Notes: generated by a model not told the origin, from the letters alone. A DNA stretch of 64,000 nucleotides from Buttiauxella warmboldiae (GCF_003818135.1 NZ_RPOH01000009.1:51380-115379); one strand, 5' to 3'. Shown: positions 44,218 to 54,955, numbered from the stretch's first letter. Made by a program: numbers and translations.

Positions 44218-44763
44218 TTAATCCGCTACAGCCGTATGCTGAGACTCATTTTTAGCATTGCGCGTCATCCACAGCGCCAGCGCTTTGAGCGAATCAGGCG
44301 TGAAGTCGTCACAGCGGGCCGTAATCTCTTCAGGGGACATCCAGCAGACTTCGCTGACCTCTGCTTCCTGCAGGGCAAAGGGGCCGTGAGAAACACAGCT
44401 AAACAGGCTTCCCCACACCCGGCAGTGGGTATCTTCAAAATAGAACTGCCCGTGTTCGGCAAATGGCACACCGGCAATCCCCAGCTCTTCTTCAGCCTCG
44501 CGGCGTGCAGAGTCAAGCAGTTGCTCGTCGGCCTGCACCACGCCGCCTGCGGTGGCATCCAGCATGCCCGGCATAAAATCTTTGGTTTCAGTCCGGCGCT
44601 GCACCAAAATCTTACCCATACCGTCGTGAACCACGATATAGGTCGCGCGATGGCGTAAACGCTGCGCACGCATTTGCTCACGGCTCGCTTGCGCGATCAC
44701 TTCATTGTCTTCATTGACAATATCTACCCATTCCGTGCCAATAAAATGACTCTGTTCCGCCAT
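44218..44763 (-). CDS. yfcD: Nudix hydrolase YfcD
   Basis: Encodes 181 residues (E. coli 180). The Nudix box is complete at about 73-95 (GGVVQADE, then [10 protein letters not shown]). Overall it resembles isopentenyl-diphosphate isomerase-like Nudix proteins, but the substrate of YfcD is not established. It lies 57 bases after yfcE on the same strand and converges on pta. Confidence 0.94.
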   Translation of the reverse strand: MAEQSHFIGTEWVDIVNEDNEVIAQASREQMRAQRLRHRATYIVVHDGMGKILVQRRTETKDFMPGMLDATAGGVVQADEQLLDSARREAEEELGIAGVPFAEHGQFYFEDTHCRVWGSLFSCVSHGPFALQEAEVSEVCWMSPEEITARCDDFTPDSLKALALWMTRNAKNESQHTAVAD

Positions 44764-44820
44764 TAGGGAAACCTTATTCAGGGCGCTCTTTGGCGCGTTA
44801 TCGGTTTAATTCACGGTAAG

Positions 44821-45372
44821 TTACGGGGTAATCTCCACCTGCGCAATAACCCCAGCGTTATTCAGTGCGTGAATGCTCAGAACACCGTCGTTTAGCATAC
44901 CGTAACTCGCGGCAAACCCACCTTTCGGAATGCTCACCGAGCCGGGATTAAACAGATAAACCGATTCTTGCTTCTTCGCCACCGGCAGATGCGTGTGACC
45001 AAAAACCAGCACGTCGTTATCTGCCAGCGGCGGCAGTTTATCCGGGTGATACAGATGGCCGTGGGTAATAAATAAACGTTGCTCTGCCAGCAATATCTGC
45101 TGCCAGGGTGCGGTAATGGGGAATTCGAGCAGCATCTGATCAACTTCACTATCGCAGTTCCCCCGCACCGCAATAATGCTTTCAGCCATGCTGTTAAACC
45201 GCTCGGCCACGGCGGCTGGATTATACCCCACGGGAAGCGCATTACGCGGCCCGTGATTTAGTAAATCTCCCAGCAATATCAGCCAATTAGCACCACTGCG
45301 CTCAAAGTGCGCCAGCACCTGCTCGGTAGCGGGTAGCGAACCGTGGATATCCGAGGCAAACATCAGCTTCAT
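44821..45372 (-). CDS. yfcE: Phosphodiesterase YfcE (calcineurin-like)
   Basis: Encodes 183 residues (E. coli 184), a small metallophosphoesterase of the MJ0936/YfcE type. Dimetal motifs are visible in order: FASDIHG (8-12), GDLLNHG (about 35-41), RGNCDSE (about 70-76), TTHGH-type ITHGH and GHTH near 125-128. E. coli YfcE hydrolyses artificial phosphodiester substrates with Mn2+, and its natural substrate is unknown. It lies 56 bases after yfcF. Confidence 0.95.
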   Translation of the reverse strand: MKLMFASDIHGSLPATEQVLAHFERSGANWLILLGDLLNHGPRNALPVGYNPAAVAERFNSMAESIIAVRGNCDSEVDQMLLEFPITAPWQQILLAEQRLFITHGHLYHPDKLPPLADNDVLVFGHTHLPVAKKQESVYLFNPGSVSIPKGGFAASYGMLNDGVLSIHALNNAGVIAQVEITP

Positions 45373-45428
45373 AAAACCCTATTCCTGTTAATGATAAGCG
45401 AAATTATCATAGCGAATTATGGGGCTAA

Positions 45429-46175
<747 letters not shown>

Positions 46176-46224
46176 CTATACTCGATAGGTTGATGAAAAA
46201 TGCTGACATCAGGATGGGCATCCC

Positions 46225-46854
46225 ATGATTGACCTTTACTATGCACCCACACCCAACGGGCATAAGATCGCGTTGTTTCTGGAAGAGGCGGGTCTGGAAT
46301 ATACGCTTCATCGTATTGATATTGGCAAAGGAGAGCAGTTTCAGCCTGCCTTTTTAGCGATTTCCCCCAACAATAAAATTCCGGCCATTATTGACCACCA
46401 GCCAACGGATGGCGGGGGCCCGCTGAGTTTATTTGAGTCTGGCGCAATCCTGCTTTATCTGGCGGAAAAGACTAACGAGCTATTAAGCAAAGAGCCGCGT
46501 GAACGCGCCCAAACGCTGCAATGGCTGTTCTGGCAGGTGGGTGGCTTCGGCCCGATGCTTGGGCAAAATCATCATTTCAACCACTTTGCCCCACAGCCGG
46601 TTCCTTACGCTATCGAACGTTATCAGGTAGAAACCCAGCGTCTGTACGGCGTGCTGAATAAACAGCTAGAGAAAACCCCGTGGCTGGGCGGCAATAAATA
46701 CAGTATTGCCGATATTGCAACTTATCCGTGGACGGTTTCTCACGAGCGCCAGCGCATTAATCTGGCAAATTTCCCCGCCGTGCAAAACTGGTTTGAGCGC
46801 ATTCATTCACGCCCGGCAACCGAACGAGCATATGGCCAGGCGCAAAAAATTTAA
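46225..46854 (+). CDS. yfcG: Disulfide-bond oxidoreductase YfcG (Nu-class GST)
   Basis: Encodes 209 residues (E. coli 215; the polar C-terminal tail is shorter here). Nu-class glutathione transferase family, acting as a GSSG-dependent disulfide reductase. The active-site Thr9 and Asn11 region is conserved (YAPTPNGHK), as is the binding SPNNKIPAI and the [14 protein letters not shown] motif. The tail (about 180-209) differs from E. coli more than the rest. It is divergent from yfcF and 80 bases upstream of folX. Confidence 0.94.
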   Translation: MIDLYYAPTPNGHKIALFLEEAGLEYTLHRIDIGKGEQFQPAFLAISPNNKIPAIIDHQPTDGGGPLSLFESGAILLYLAEKTNELLSKEPRERAQTLQWLFWQVGGFGPMLGQNHHFNHFAPQPVPYAIERYQVETQRLYGVLNKQLEKTPWLGGNKYSIADIATYPWTVSHERQRINLANFPAVQNWFERIHSRPATERAYGQAQKI

Positions 46855-46860
46855 CTCCTG

Positions 46861-46879
46861 AGCGCCCGGCATGGGCGCT
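46861..46879 (+). other. Small hairpin between yfcG and folX
   Basis: A perfect 7-bp stem AGCGCCC/GGGCGCT around GGCAT directly after the yfcG stop. It lacks a following T-run, so terminator activity would be weak. Confidence 0.5.
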
Positions 46880-46934
46880 ACGTTATTCCTCGTGTATTCT
46901 GGGACGGGAAATTAATACATGGAGGAAACCTGCA

Positions 46935-47303
46935 ATGCCATCCCCACAGCCAGACGCGATTATTCGCATCAAGAACTTACGCCTGCGCACCTTTATTGGC
47001 ATCAAGGAAGAAGAGATTGCCAACCGCCAGGATATCGTGATTAACGTTGCCATTCATTATCCGGCAGATAAAGCCCGCGCCAGTGAAGACATCAACGATG
47101 CGTTGAACTACCGCACCATCACCAAACAAATCATTCAGTTGGTTGAGAATAGCCGCTTCTCTTTACTGGAAAAATTAACTCAGGATGTGCTCAATATCGC
47201 ATGTGACCACCCGTGGGTATCTTATGCTGAGGTAGAGATTGATAAACTTCACGCGCTACGTTACGCCGACTCGGTATCCATGACGCTGAGCTGGCGCAGG
47301 TAA
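46935..47303 (+). CDS. folX: Dihydroneopterin triphosphate 2'-epimerase
   Basis: Encodes 122 residues (E. coli 120), a FolB-fold tunnelling protein that epimerises dihydroneopterin triphosphate to the dihydromonapterin form, the first step to tetrahydromonapterin. Family marks are [13 protein letters not shown] at the start, [12 protein letters not shown], and a conserved Lys in [21 protein letters not shown] lies eight bases before the ATG. It is followed by yfcH after 20 bases. Confidence 0.96.
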   Translation: MPSPQPDAIIRIKNLRLRTFIGIKEEEIANRQDIVINVAIHYPADKARASEDINDALNYRTITKQIIQLVENSRFSLLEKLTQDVLNIACDHPWVSYAEVEIDKLHALRYADSVSMTLSWRR

Positions 47304-47323
47304 GCAAACGGCAGGAGACAAGC

Positions 47324-48217
47324 ATGCAGATACTGATTACCGGTGGAACCGGCCTGATTGGCAGCCATCTGATTCCACGCTTGCAGGAGTTAGGACACGA
47401 CGTCACCGTCGTCACCCGCAACCCCGATAAGGCCCGCAGGCTGCTGGGCTCAACAGTGACGCTCTGGAAAGGGCTTCACGATCATCCTAATCTCGATGGT
47501 TTTGCTGCGGTCATCAACCTGGCAGGGGAACCCATCGCCGATAAACGCTGGACGCAAGTGCAGAAACAGCGTCTGTGCCAAAGCCGCTGGCAGATAACCG
47601 AACGCCTGGTTGAGATGTTTAAAGCAAGCCAGACGCCCCCTGCCGTGTTGATTTCCGGTTCTGCTGCTGGTTACTACGGCAACCTCGGCGAAGTCGTCGT
47701 CAATGAAGATGAGCCGCCGCACAATGAATTTACCCACAAGCTGTGCGCCCGCTGGGAACAAATCGCCTGTGGCGCGCAGAGTGAGCAGACTCGCGTTTGT
47801 CTGCTGCGTACCGGCGTGGTACTGGCCCCCAAAGGCGGCATCCTGGCGAAGCTGCTGCCGATATTCCGCTTAGGCCTGGGCGGGCCGATGGGCGACGGGC
47901 GGCAGTATCTGGCGTGGATCCATATCGACGATATGGTGAATGGCATTTTGTGGCTGCTCGATAACGACCTGCGCGGGCCGTTTAATATGGTTTCACCCTA
48001 CCCGGTTCGTAACGAACAGTTCTCCCACGCGTTGTGCCATGTACTGAAGCGTCCGGCATTTATACGCGTACCCGCCGCGGCGGTCAGGTTAATGATGGGG
48101 GAATCCTCGGTGCTGGTATTAGGCGGGCAACGAGCGCTGCCCAAACGGCTTGAGGAGTCTGGGTTTGGCTTTCGCTGGTACGATCTGGAGGAAGCGCTGG
48201 GGGATGTGGTGCGCTAG
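47324..48217 (+). CDS. yfcH: NAD(P)-dependent epimerase-like protein YfcH
   Basis: Encodes 297 residues, as in E. coli. An extended short-chain dehydrogenase fold with the N-terminal [10 protein letters not shown] dinucleotide motif (7-16) and a C-terminal DUF1731 segment ([31 protein letters not shown]). The substrate is unknown. An AGGAG lies nine bases before the ATG. It converges on hisP across 91 bases that hold palindrome copy D. In E. coli rpnB lies in this interval, and it is missing here. Confidence 0.94.
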   Translation: MQILITGGTGLIGSHLIPRLQELGHDVTVVTRNPDKARRLLGSTVTLWKGLHDHPNLDGFAAVINLAGEPIADKRWTQVQKQRLCQSRWQITERLVEMFKASQTPPAVLISGSAAGYYGNLGEVVVNEDEPPHNEFTHKLCARWEQIACGAQSEQTRVCLLRTGVVLAPKGGILAKLLPIFRLGLGGPMGDGRQYLAWIHIDDMVNGILWLLDNDLRGPFNMVSPYPVRNEQFSHALCHVLKRPAFIRVPAAAVRLMMGESSVLVLGGQRALPKRLEESGFGFRWYDLEEALGDVVR

Positions 48218-48266
48218 AACGCGCCCTTATCCCGGCCTTCTTCCCCTGCAGAAGGAGAAAACCGTT

Positions 48267-48304
48267 CTATCCCCTTTCCTTCAGGGAAAGGGGATAGGTG
48301 AGGG
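48267..48304. repeat. Intergenic palindrome, copy D
   Basis: A perfect 13-bp stem (48267-48279 with 48285-48297) closes a five-base TTCAG loop and is followed by GTGAGGG. It sits between the converging yfcH and hisP, so it can act as a bidirectional end-of-transcript structure. Confidence 0.8.
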
Positions 48305-48308
48305 AAAA

Positions 48309-49082
48309 CTACTTCAGCGATCCCGACAAAAACTGCTGCAAACGCGCACTTTTCGGGTTGCCAAACAGCTCTTCCGGCGTGCCTTCTTCTTCGATTAACC
48401 CCTGGTGCAGGAAAATCACATGGTTGGATACGTGGCGCGCAAAATCCATCTCATGGGTTACCACCACCATGGTTTTTCCCTCTTCGGCCAGCTTCTGCAT
48501 AATACGCAGCACTTCGCCTACCAGCTCAGGATCAAGCGCCGAGGTCGGCTCGTCGAACAGCAACACTTCAGGCTCCATGGCAAGCGCGCGCGCAATAGAA
48601 ACGCGCTGCTGCTGGCCGCCGGAAAGATGCACCGGGTATTTCACCTGCTGGCGCTCATCAATACCGACTTTCGCCAGGTATTTAACCGCCCGCTCTTTCG
48701 CTTCCTGCTTGCTCAGGCCCAGCACCTGAATCGGCGCTTCCATCACGTTTTCCAGTACCGTCATGTGGCTCCACAGGTTGAAATGCTGGAACACCATGGT
48801 CAGGCGCGTGCGCAGCAAACGGAGCTGGTTTTTATCGGCCACTTTCAACTGCCCGTCCCCGTCGCGTACCAGATTAATGTTCTGGTTATTGACGATAATC
48901 GTGCCTTCACTCGGCTTTTCGAGGAAGTTGATGCAGCGCAAAAAGGTACTTTTCCCGGAGCCCGAAGAACCAATAATGCTTATCACATCGCCGGCGTTGG
49001 CTTGTAATGAGACGCCCTTCAACACTTCATGTTGGCCGTAGCGCTTGTGCAGGTCGGTAACGCTTAATTTTTTATCAGTCAT
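48309..49082 (-). CDS. hisP: Histidine/lysine-arginine-ornithine ABC transporter ATPase HisP
   Basis: Encodes 257 residues, the ATPase that powers HisQM with HisJ or ArgT. Walker A is GSSGSGKST (about 39-47), the ABC signature LSGGQQQR, Walker [13 protein letters not shown], and the H-loop VVTHEMDF. I take ATG 49082 (MTDKKLSV), which gives the E. coli length; a GTG at 49091 directly after the hisM stop is the alternative. It is the last gene of hisJQMP. Confidence 0.96.
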   Translation of the reverse strand: MTDKKLSVTDLHKRYGQHEVLKGVSLQANAGDVISIIGSSGSGKSTFLRCINFLEKPSEGTIIVNNQNINLVRDGDGQLKVADKNQLRLLRTRLTMVFQHFNLWSHMTVLENVMEAPIQVLGLSKQEAKERAVKYLAKVGIDERQQVKYPVHLSGGQQQRVSIARALAMEPEVLLFDEPTSALDPELVGEVLRIMQKLAEEGKTMVVVTHEMDFARHVSNHVIFLHQGLIEEEGTPEELFGNPKSARLQQFLSGSLK

Positions 49083-49091
49083 CTTGAACAC

Positions 49092-49808
49092 TCAATGCGA
49101 AGAGCTGGGTTTAACATGCTGCAGCCAGCGCTGCTCAGCCTTGCGGAACAATCTAATCAGCACATAAGAAATACACAGGTATAACACCGCCGCAATGCCA
49201 AAGGCGGTAAACGGCTGGTAGGTCGCGGAGTTGATATCGCGGGCGATTTTTAGCAGATCCGGTACCGTGGCGGTGAACGCCAGCGCCGTGGAGTGCAGCA
49301 TCAGAATCACTTCGTTGCTGTAAGCAGGCAGCGCGATGCGTAACGCCGAAGGCAAAATAATGCAGCGATACATTTTGAATGGCGAGAAACCGTAAGCCCG
49401 CCCGGCCTCAATTTCGCCATGTGGGACTGAGCGAATCGCCCCGGCGAAGATTTCAGTGGTATACGCGCAGGTGTTTAACGTCAGCGCCAGCACCGTGCAG
49501 TTCAGGCCGCTGCGGAAAAATTCATTTAGCAGCACGGTTCCTTTCACCACTTCAAGCGTGTACATGCCCGAGTAAAACACCAGCAGCTGCACATACAGCG
49601 GCGTGCCACGGAAAATATAGGTAAACAGCCAGATGGGGAACGCAATAAACCTGTTGCTGGACACGCGGCCAATCGCCAAAAACAGCGCCAGGATGCCGCC
49701 CATCACTACCGATGAAATCAGCAGCCACAGCGTGATGGCAACGCCGGTAAAGCGATAGCCGTCGGTCCACAGCAGCGCTTTCCAGTATTCCTGAATAATG
49801 TCGATCAT
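49092..49808 (-). CDS. hisM: Histidine ABC transporter permease HisM
   Basis: Encodes 238 residues, as in E. coli, with about five transmembrane helices. It pairs with HisQ as the membrane channel for histidine and basic amino acids. The polar amino-acid transporter EAA loop is visible as EAGRAYGFSPFKMYRCIILPSALRIALP. Its start overlaps hisQ by four bases. Confidence 0.97.
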   Translation of the reverse strand: MIDIIQEYWKALLWTDGYRFTGVAITLWLLISSVVMGGILALFLAIGRVSSNRFIAFPIWLFTYIFRGTPLYVQLLVFYSGMYTLEVVKGTVLLNEFFRSGLNCTVLALTLNTCAYTTEIFAGAIRSVPHGEIEAGRAYGFSPFKMYRCIILPSALRIALPAYSNEVILMLHSTALAFTATVPDLLKIARDINSATYQPFTAFGIAAVLYLCISYVLIRLFRKAEQRWLQHVKPSSSH

Positions 49809-50491
49809 AGCTCGGCCCTCTTCACGCCAACGGAGTAACGGCGTTCAAGCCAGAGCAATACCCCATTCGATACCGTGGTGAAGAACAGGTAGATTAAGCC
49901 TGCGACAATCGCAAAGTAGAATGGCTGCCAGGTACTTTTCCCGGCCAGCTGCGTGGCCTTAACCACATCCTCCAGGCCTAACAACGAAACCAGCGCGGTG
50001 GCCTTTAAAATAACCTGCCAGTTATTCCCAATACCGGGTAACGCATAGCGCATCATGGCCGGGAAGAGAATACGGCGGAAAGTTTGCGAACCGGTAAAAC
50101 CGAAGGCGGTAGCCGCTTCGATATGCCCACGAGGCACGGCCATAAAAGCCCCGCGGAAGGTTTCGGTAAAATAGGCGCCGTAGATAAAACCGAGCGTAAT
50201 GATACCCGCAACCATCGGGTCGATATCAAATTGTGCGACACCAAGCGAGTCCGTTAATACGTTAAGCGCCATTTGCAGGCCATAGAAAATCAGCAGCATC
50301 AGCACCAGATCGGGAACGCCGCGAATCAGGGTAGTGTAGCCTTCAAACAGCATGGCCAACGGGCGATTTTTAGATAATTTGGCCCCGGCTCCCGCCAGGC
50401 CAATAATAACGGCGAGGATAACGGAGCTCAGCGCCAGTTCCAGCGTGACGATCGCTCCTCTAAAAATGACTTCTGAAAAACCGTACAGCAT
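49805..50491 (-). CDS. hisQ: Histidine ABC transporter permease HisQ
   Basis: Encodes 228 residues, as in E. coli. Five transmembrane helices, partner of HisM. The EAA loop is EAATAFGFTGSQTFRRILFPAMMRYALPG. It starts 73 bases after hisJ, separated by a hairpin, and overlaps hisM by four bases at its stop. Confidence 0.97.
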   Translation of the reverse strand: MLYGFSEVIFRGAIVTLELALSSVILAVIIGLAGAGAKLSKNRPLAMLFEGYTTLIRGVPDLVLMLLIFYGLQMALNVLTDSLGVAQFDIDPMVAGIITLGFIYGAYFTETFRGAFMAVPRGHIEAATAFGFTGSQTFRRILFPAMMRYALPGIGNNWQVILKATALVSLLGLEDVVKATQLAGKSTWQPFYFAIVAGLIYLFFTTVSNGVLLWLERRYSVGVKRAEL

Positions 50492-50526
50492 GGTGCGTAT
50501 CCTGTCGTCAGCGTCTGCACAAACTT

Positions 50527-50548
50527 AACCTGCCCAGGCGGGCAGGTT
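50527..50548 (-). other. Hairpin between hisJ and hisQ
   Basis: AACCTGCCC and GGGCAGGTT form a perfect 9-bp stem with a four-base loop, 16 bases after the hisJ stop. In Salmonella the hisJ-hisQ gap holds a REP element that keeps HisJ mRNA abundant relative to hisQMP. A different hairpin here occupies the same place. Confidence 0.65.
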
Positions 50549-50564
50549 TAACCACTGGTGACTG

Positions 50565-51347
50565 TTAACCACCGTAAACGTCAAAATCGAAGTATTTCTT
50601 CGCTAACTTCTCGTAGGTTCCGTCGTTACGCATTTCGGCAAACGCTTTATTCAGCGCTGCGCGTAATTCAGTGTCGTCTTTACGCAGGCCCATACCGGTA
50701 CCGACGCCAAACAGCTTTTCGTCTTTAATCGACGGGCCGCCGAACTGGTAATTTTTACCCACCGGCTGTTTCAGGAAGCCTTCGCTGGCCGCAACTTCAT
50801 CCTGGAATGCAGCGTCGATACGGCCCGCCGTCAGGTCTGCGTAGATAGAATCCTGGCCCTGGTAAGAGACAATTTCGATGCCTTTAGGCGCCCAGTGCTC
50901 ATTACCAAAGGTTTCCTGAGTCGTGCCTTGCAGAACGCCGACGCGCTTACCTTTAAGGGACTCAATAGTGGGTTGAACAGGAGAGCCTTTTGCCACCACT
51001 AAACGCGAGTCTGCGGCGTAAAGTTTATCGGTGAAGGCAATCTCTTGCTGGCGTTTTTCCGTAATTGAAAGGGACGACATAATCGCGTCGATCTTTTTCG
51101 CTTTTAACGAGGGGATCAGCGCATCAAGTGGGTTTTCTACGAAGGTACAGTTAGTCTGGATGCGTTTGCAGAGTTCTTTTGCCAGATCGATATCAAATCC
51201 GACTAATTCGCCCTGCGCATTTTTCGACTCGAACGGTGCATAAGTCGGGTCAGTACCAATGCGTAAGTTCTCAGGAATAGCGGCAAACGCTGTGGAAACA
51301 CTGGAAAATGCCAGCACCAAAGAAAGCGCGATGATCGGCTTGTTCAT
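50565..51347 (-). CDS. hisJ: Histidine-binding periplasmic protein HisJ
   Basis: Encodes 260 residues, the periplasmic histidine receptor of the HisQMP transporter. The 22-residue signal peptide ends STAFA before AIPENLRIG. The mature part is a two-lobe binding protein with the family marks [38 protein letters not shown], and [14 protein letters not shown]. The frame extends 20 codons upstream, but the start at 51347 gives the known signal peptide. It is a close paralogue of the adjacent argT. A sigma-54-type promoter is readable upstream. Confidence 0.97.
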   Translation of the reverse strand: MNKPIIALSLVLAFSSVSTAFAAIPENLRIGTDPTYAPFESKNAQGELVGFDIDLAKELCKRIQTNCTFVENPLDALIPSLKAKKIDAIMSSLSITEKRQQEIAFTDKLYAADSRLVVAKGSPVQPTIESLKGKRVGVLQGTTQETFGNEHWAPKGIEIVSYQGQDSIYADLTAGRIDAAFQDEVAASEGFLKQPVGKNYQFGGPSIKDEKLFGVGTGMGLRKDDTELRAALNKAFAEMRNDGTYEKLAKKYFDFDVYGG

Positions 51348-51400
51348 AATTATCCTCGAAGTCACTGTTTTTATACGCGATTGATTTTCAACCGGATAAA

Positions 51401-51420
51401 ATTGCATGTTTCATGCCAAT
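51401..51420 (-). promoter_or_regulatory. Sigma-54-type promoter of hisJ
   Basis: On the minus strand TTGGCAT-GAAAC-ATGCAAT has GG and GC 12 bases apart, as in the consensus TGGCAC-N5-TTGCA, with two mismatches. It is about 55 bases upstream of the hisJ start and about 80-165 bases downstream (in the transcription direction) of the NtrC-like sites. Confidence 0.65.
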
Positions 51421-51497
51421 TTATGCATATTAATATAGTGTTTTTCGCCCGCTATAGCGCGACATTAATGACGCATCCTTAAACAGGAAAAACACCA

Positions 51498-51565
51498 TGC
51501 ACCAATAGGATGCATGCAGCACACCATTTTGGTGCAATCCTGCATTTGCGCACCAGGCAGGTGCA
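51498..51565. promoter_or_regulatory. Three NtrC-like binding sites upstream of hisJ
   Basis: Three 17-bp palindromes resemble the NtrC consensus TGCACCA-N3-TGGTGCA: 51498-51514 (TGCACCAATAGGATGCA), 51520-51536 (CACACCATTTTGGTGCA) and 51549-51565 (CGCACCAGGCAGGTGCA), each with two mismatches. Their centres are about 22 and 29 bases apart. The set lies where an NtrC enhancer for a sigma-54 promoter is expected, so nitrogen limitation should induce the transporter. Confidence 0.65.
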
Positions 51566-51595
51566 ATCAGCGAAAACTGGATTGCAATTCTATTC

Positions 51596-51625
51596 AGCCC
51601 GGCGGCCCTGAAGCGCAGCCGGGCT
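51596..51625 (-). repeat. REP-like hairpin after argT
   Basis: AGCCCGGC and GCCGGGCT pair around a 14-base loop, 19 bases after the argT stop. The sequence resembles a REP unit and may serve as the 3' end of argT mRNA. Confidence 0.65.
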
Positions 51626-51643
51626 ACAGACTACGGGATAACC

Positions 51644-52426
51644 TTATTGACCGTAAACATTAAAGTCGAAGTACTTCTTCGCAAATTTGTCGTAAGTGCC
51701 GTCTTTACGCATCTCTGCCAGCGCTTTGTCGAAAGCCGCTTTCAGCTCGGTATCGTCCTTACGCAAGCCAATACCGGTGCCGTCACCAAAGTACTGTTTG
51801 TTTTTCACAGACGGGCCTGCAAACTCATAGCCTGCTCCCGCAGGCTGTTTCAGGAAGCCTTCACTTGCGGCGGTTTCATCCTGGAATGCTGCATCCAGAC
51901 GCCCCGCCGCCAGATCAGAATAGATCAGATCCTGGTTGGCATAAGCCACAACATCAACACCTTTGGTACGCCATTCAGCATTGGCATACGCTTCCTGAGT
52001 AGATCCCTGCAATACCCCGATGTGCTTGCCTTTCAGGGAATCCAGCGTCGGTTTAATCGGCGAACCTTTGACCGCGATCAGGCGGGGATCGGCCGCATAG
52101 AGTTTGTCTGAGAAAGCGATCTCTTGCTGGCGCTTTTCCGTGATCGACAGTGAAGAGATAATGCCATCAATTTTCTTTGCTTTCAGCGAAGGGATCAGCG
52201 CGTCAAAGTCACTTGCTACCCACGTGCATTGGGTATTAATGCGTTTACAAAGCTCATTGCCGAGATCGATATCGAAACCAACAAAATCCCCTTTTGCATC
52301 TTTAGAAGAAAACGGCGCGTAGGTGGTGTCCGTACCCAGACGAAGACTCTGTGGAAGTGCTGCGAAGACGCTTGCGGTGGTGCTCAGGCCAAGCAGCAAA
52401 GACAGAGCGAGAACTTGCTTTTTCAT
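51644..52426 (-). CDS. argT: Lysine/arginine/ornithine-binding periplasmic protein ArgT
   Basis: Encodes 260 residues, the receptor for lysine, arginine and ornithine that docks on HisQMP. The 22-residue signal peptide ends TASVFA before ALPQSLRLG. It shares long segments with HisJ ([35 protein letters not shown]), consistent with an old tandem duplication seen across enterobacteria. Its own sigma-54-type promoter is at 52501-52516. It is separated from hisJ by 296 bases carrying a REP-like hairpin, the NtrC-like sites and the hisJ promoter. Confidence 0.97.
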   Translation of the reverse strand: MKKQVLALSLLLGLSTTASVFAALPQSLRLGTDTTYAPFSSKDAKGDFVGFDIDLGNELCKRINTQCTWVASDFDALIPSLKAKKIDGIISSLSITEKRQQEIAFSDKLYAADPRLIAVKGSPIKPTLDSLKGKHIGVLQGSTQEAYANAEWRTKGVDVVAYANQDLIYSDLAAGRLDAAFQDETAASEGFLKQPAGAGYEFAGPSVKNKQYFGDGTGIGLRKDDTELKAAFDKALAEMRKDGTYDKFAKKYFDFNVYGQ

Positions 52427-52500
52427 GCGTAACTCCCAGGTTTACGGATCTTATTATGTGTGATGTCGTGTTGTGTTTGTTTTGTGTTGCAGACCAGAGT

Positions 52501-52516
52501 TGCAGTTCTTATGCCA
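52501..52516 (-). promoter_or_regulatory. Sigma-54-type promoter of argT
   Basis: On the minus strand TGGCAT-AAGAA-CTGCA matches the consensus TGGCAC-N5-TTGCA with two changes and the right GG-to-GC spacing. It lies about 75 bases upstream of argT. The E. coli argT gene is known to be NtrC/sigma-54 controlled. Confidence 0.7.
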
Positions 52517-52701
52517 CTTTTTCCTGCGTGAAAGAAAGTGTGCATTTTTGTGTTAAATAAAAGTTACAACTCCGTCACAAGAATGAAAGATAGCAGGTCT
52601 GGTATGAGGAAAAAGCATTAACGGTGGAAAATAACGGATAAATGTTCTGGAAGTGATCGGGATTGCAAAATCGCCCCATGATGAGGCGCAGGGTTTTGTG
52701 A

Positions 52702-52718
52702 TGCACCACGCTGGCGCA
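52702..52718. promoter_or_regulatory. NtrC-like site upstream of argT
   Basis: TGCACCACGCTGGCGCA fits TGCACCA-N3-TGGTGCA with one mismatch. It is about 220 bases upstream of the inferred argT start point and ends four bases before the ubiX stop codon. Confidence 0.55.
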
Positions 52719-52722
52719 GAGC

Positions 52723-53292
52723 TTATGCTCCACTCCAGCGAGCGAACAAGTCTTCTGGCAGCTCAATATCAAACTGATCGAGCACCCGGTTGACCGTCTG
52801 GTCAATGATATCCTGCACGCTTTGCGGACGATGATAAAACGCTGGCATTGGCGGCATAATCACCGCCCCCAACTCGGCAGCCTGGGTCATTAAACGCAAA
52901 TGGCCAAGATGCAGCGGCGTTTCACGCACGCAGAGCACCAGCGGGCGCCGCTCTTTTAGCACCACATCTGCCGCACGCGTTAGCAGACCATCGGTATAGC
53001 TATGCACAATGCCTGAAAGGGTTTTGATTGAGCAAGGCAATATGACCATGCCGTGGGTCTTAAAAGAGCCAGAGGAAAGGCTGGCGGCGATATCACGCGA
53101 GTCGTGAACCACATCGGCAAAGGCCTGAACTTCTCGTAAGGAAATATCGGTTTCCAACGCGAGTGTCTGGCGGGCTGCATTGCTCAGGATAAGATGCGTT
53201 TCGATGTCCGGTAATTGTTGCAGTACCTGAAGCAGTCGCACACCGTAAGTTGCGCCACTGGCACCTGAAATCCCAACAATTAACCGTTTCAT
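52723..53292 (-). CDS. ubiX: Flavin prenyltransferase UbiX
   Basis: Encodes 189 residues, which makes the prenylated FMN cofactor that UbiD needs to decarboxylate octaprenyl-hydroxybenzoate in ubiquinone synthesis. The FMN-binding loop is GISGASGATYG (about 8-18). The conserved SSGSF, PCSIKTLSGIVHSY and ERRPLVLCVRETPLH segments match the E. coli enzyme. ATG 53292 gives the family length; the frame is open upstream but the extension is not conserved. It is 111 bases past purF. Confidence 0.97.
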   Translation of the reverse strand: MKRLIVGISGASGATYGVRLLQVLQQLPDIETHLILSNAARQTLALETDISLREVQAFADVVHDSRDIAASLSSGSFKTHGMVILPCSIKTLSGIVHSYTDGLLTRAADVVLKERRPLVLCVRETPLHLGHLRLMTQAAELGAVIMPPMPAFYHRPQSVQDIIDQTVNRVLDQFDIELPEDLFARWSGA

Positions 53293-53361
53293 ATTTTTCA
53301 TTCGCCCGTGGAGTTTATCTGGGCTGACTTTGCCGCAAGATGGGCAGGGATGCAAGAAATG

Positions 53362-53398
53362 GTCACCCTCTCCTTCCGGGAGAGGGTGACGGTGAGGA
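53362..53398. repeat. Intergenic palindrome, copy E
   Basis: A perfect 11-bp stem (53362-53372 with 53380-53390) and a CTTCCGG loop, followed by GGTGAGGA, between purF and ubiX. On the minus strand it lies shortly after the purF stop and may act as an end-of-message hairpin. Confidence 0.8.
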
Positions 53399-53403
53399 TG
53401 GCT

Positions 53404-54921
53404 TTAACCCTCGTTATGCATCTCTAAGTTTTCCACTTCGTTCTGACGGGCAATCGCTTGTGAATCGTCATTACGCAGCGACTCAAGATACTCAAGGTAT
53501 TCGTGATCCACATCTTTGGTCACGTAGATACCGTTGAACACCGAACATTCAAACTGCGTGATATCCGGATTCTCCACCCGAACCGCCTCAATCAGATCGT
53601 TCAGATCCTGGAAAATCAGACCGTCTGCACCGATCAGCTGACGGATCTCATCAACTTCACGACCGTGAGCAATCAGTTCGTTGGCGCTGGGCATATCAAT
53701 ACCGTAAACGTTCGGGAAGCGGATCTCTGGCGCCGCGGAGGCAAGATAGACTTTCTTCGCACCGGCTTCACGCGCCATTTCGATAATCTGCTCAGAAGTG
53801 GTCCCGCGCACGATGGAGTCATCCACCAGCAGCACGTTTTTATCACGGAATTCGGCGCGGTTGGCGTTGAGTTTACGACGCACCGATTTACGGCGCAGCT
53901 GCTGGCCCGGCATGATAAACGTGCGGCCCACGTAGCGGTTTTTCACAAAACCCTGACGGTACGGCTTGTCGAGAATACGGGCGATTTCCAGCGCGATGTC
54001 GCACGAGGTTTCTGGAATCGGGATAACCACGTCGATATCCAAATCTTCCCACTCGCGAGCAATTTTCTCACCGAGCTTTTTACCCATTTCCACACGGGCG
54101 CTGTAAACGGAAATTTTGTCGATGAACGAGTCCGGGCGCGCAAAGTAAACGTACTCGAACAGGCATGGGTTGCTGGTTGGGTTGTCAGCACACTGGCGGG
54201 TAAACAGCTGCCCTTTTTCGGTGATGTACACCGCTTCGCCCGGTGCGATATCGCGCAGGAATTCGAAGCCCAGCGTATCAAGCGCCACGCTTTCGGAGGC
54301 CACCATGTATTCGGTGCGGCCATCATTTAAATCACGCTTGCCCATCACCAGCGGGCGAATCCCGTTCGGATCGCGGAACGCCACCATACCGTGGCCGATA
54401 ATCATCGCCACACAAGCATACGCGCCGCGAATCTGGCGGTTGGTTGCGGCAATAGCGGCAAAAATATTGTCTGCTTCCAGCGGGTAATTGCGGAAATTAT
54501 CCAGCTCGCTGGCGAAAATATTAAGCAGGATTTCAGAATCGGAAGTGGTGTTAATGTGGCGACGCTTTTCTTCGAACAGCTTCTGGCGCAGTTCGTGGGC
54601 GTTAGTCAGATTACCGTTGTGTGCAAGGGTAATACCATACGGGGAGTTAACGTAGAAAGGCTGGGCTTCAGAAGCGCTGGAGCTGCCTGCCGTGGGGTAT
54701 CGCACATGGCCGATCCCCATATTTCCCTGCAGGCGCTGCATGTGAATAGCGCCAAACACATCGCTCACCAGACCGTTAGCTTTACGCAGACGGAAACAGT
54801 TTAAGGCATCAATAGTGACGATGCCTGCGGCATCCTGCCCGCGATGCTGAAGCACCGTTAACGCGTCATAAATAGACTGGTTTACCGGCATAAAACCGGC
54901 GATCCCGACAATACCGCACAT
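53404..54921 (-). CDS. purF: Amidophosphoribosyltransferase (glutamine PRPP amidotransferase)
   Basis: Encodes 505 residues, as in E. coli. It catalyses the first committed step of purine synthesis, making phosphoribosylamine from PRPP and glutamine. The N-terminal nucleophile Cys2 is present (MCGIVGIAG), so no propeptide is removed. The glutaminase domain spans about 2-235. The phosphoribosyltransferase PRPP loop is [15 protein letters not shown] (about 360-375). It is 34 bases after cvpA and is repressed with it through the PurR operator at 55503. Confidence 0.98.
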   Translation of the reverse strand: MCGIVGIAGFMPVNQSIYDALTVLQHRGQDAAGIVTIDALNCFRLRKANGLVSDVFGAIHMQRLQGNMGIGHVRYPTAGSSSASEAQPFYVNSPYGITLAHNGNLTNAHELRQKLFEEKRRHINTTSDSEILLNIFASELDNFRNYPLEADNIFAAIAATNRQIRGAYACVAMIIGHGMVAFRDPNGIRPLVMGKRDLNDGRTEYMVASESVALDTLGFEFLRDIAPGEAVYITEKGQLFTRQCADNPTSNPCLFEYVYFARPDSFIDKISVYSARVEMGKKLGEKIAREWEDLDIDVVIPIPETSCDIALEIARILDKPYRQGFVKNRYVGRTFIMPGQQLRRKSVRRKLNANRAEFRDKNVLLVDDSIVRGTTSEQIIEMAREAGAKKVYLASAAPEIRFPNVYGIDMPSANELIAHGREVDEIRQLIGADGLIFQDLNDLIEAVRVENPDITQFECSVFNGIYVTKDVDHEYLEYLESLRNDDSQAIARQNEVENLEMHNEG

Positions 54922-54955
54922 GTTGTCTTTTCCTCATTAAGCCATAACCCCCGCG

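Noticed and set aside
50565..52426. hisJ and argT as a misassembled duplication
   Set aside because: They are distinct paralogues with diverged sequence, separate signal peptides and separate promoters, and the tandem is standard in enterobacteria.
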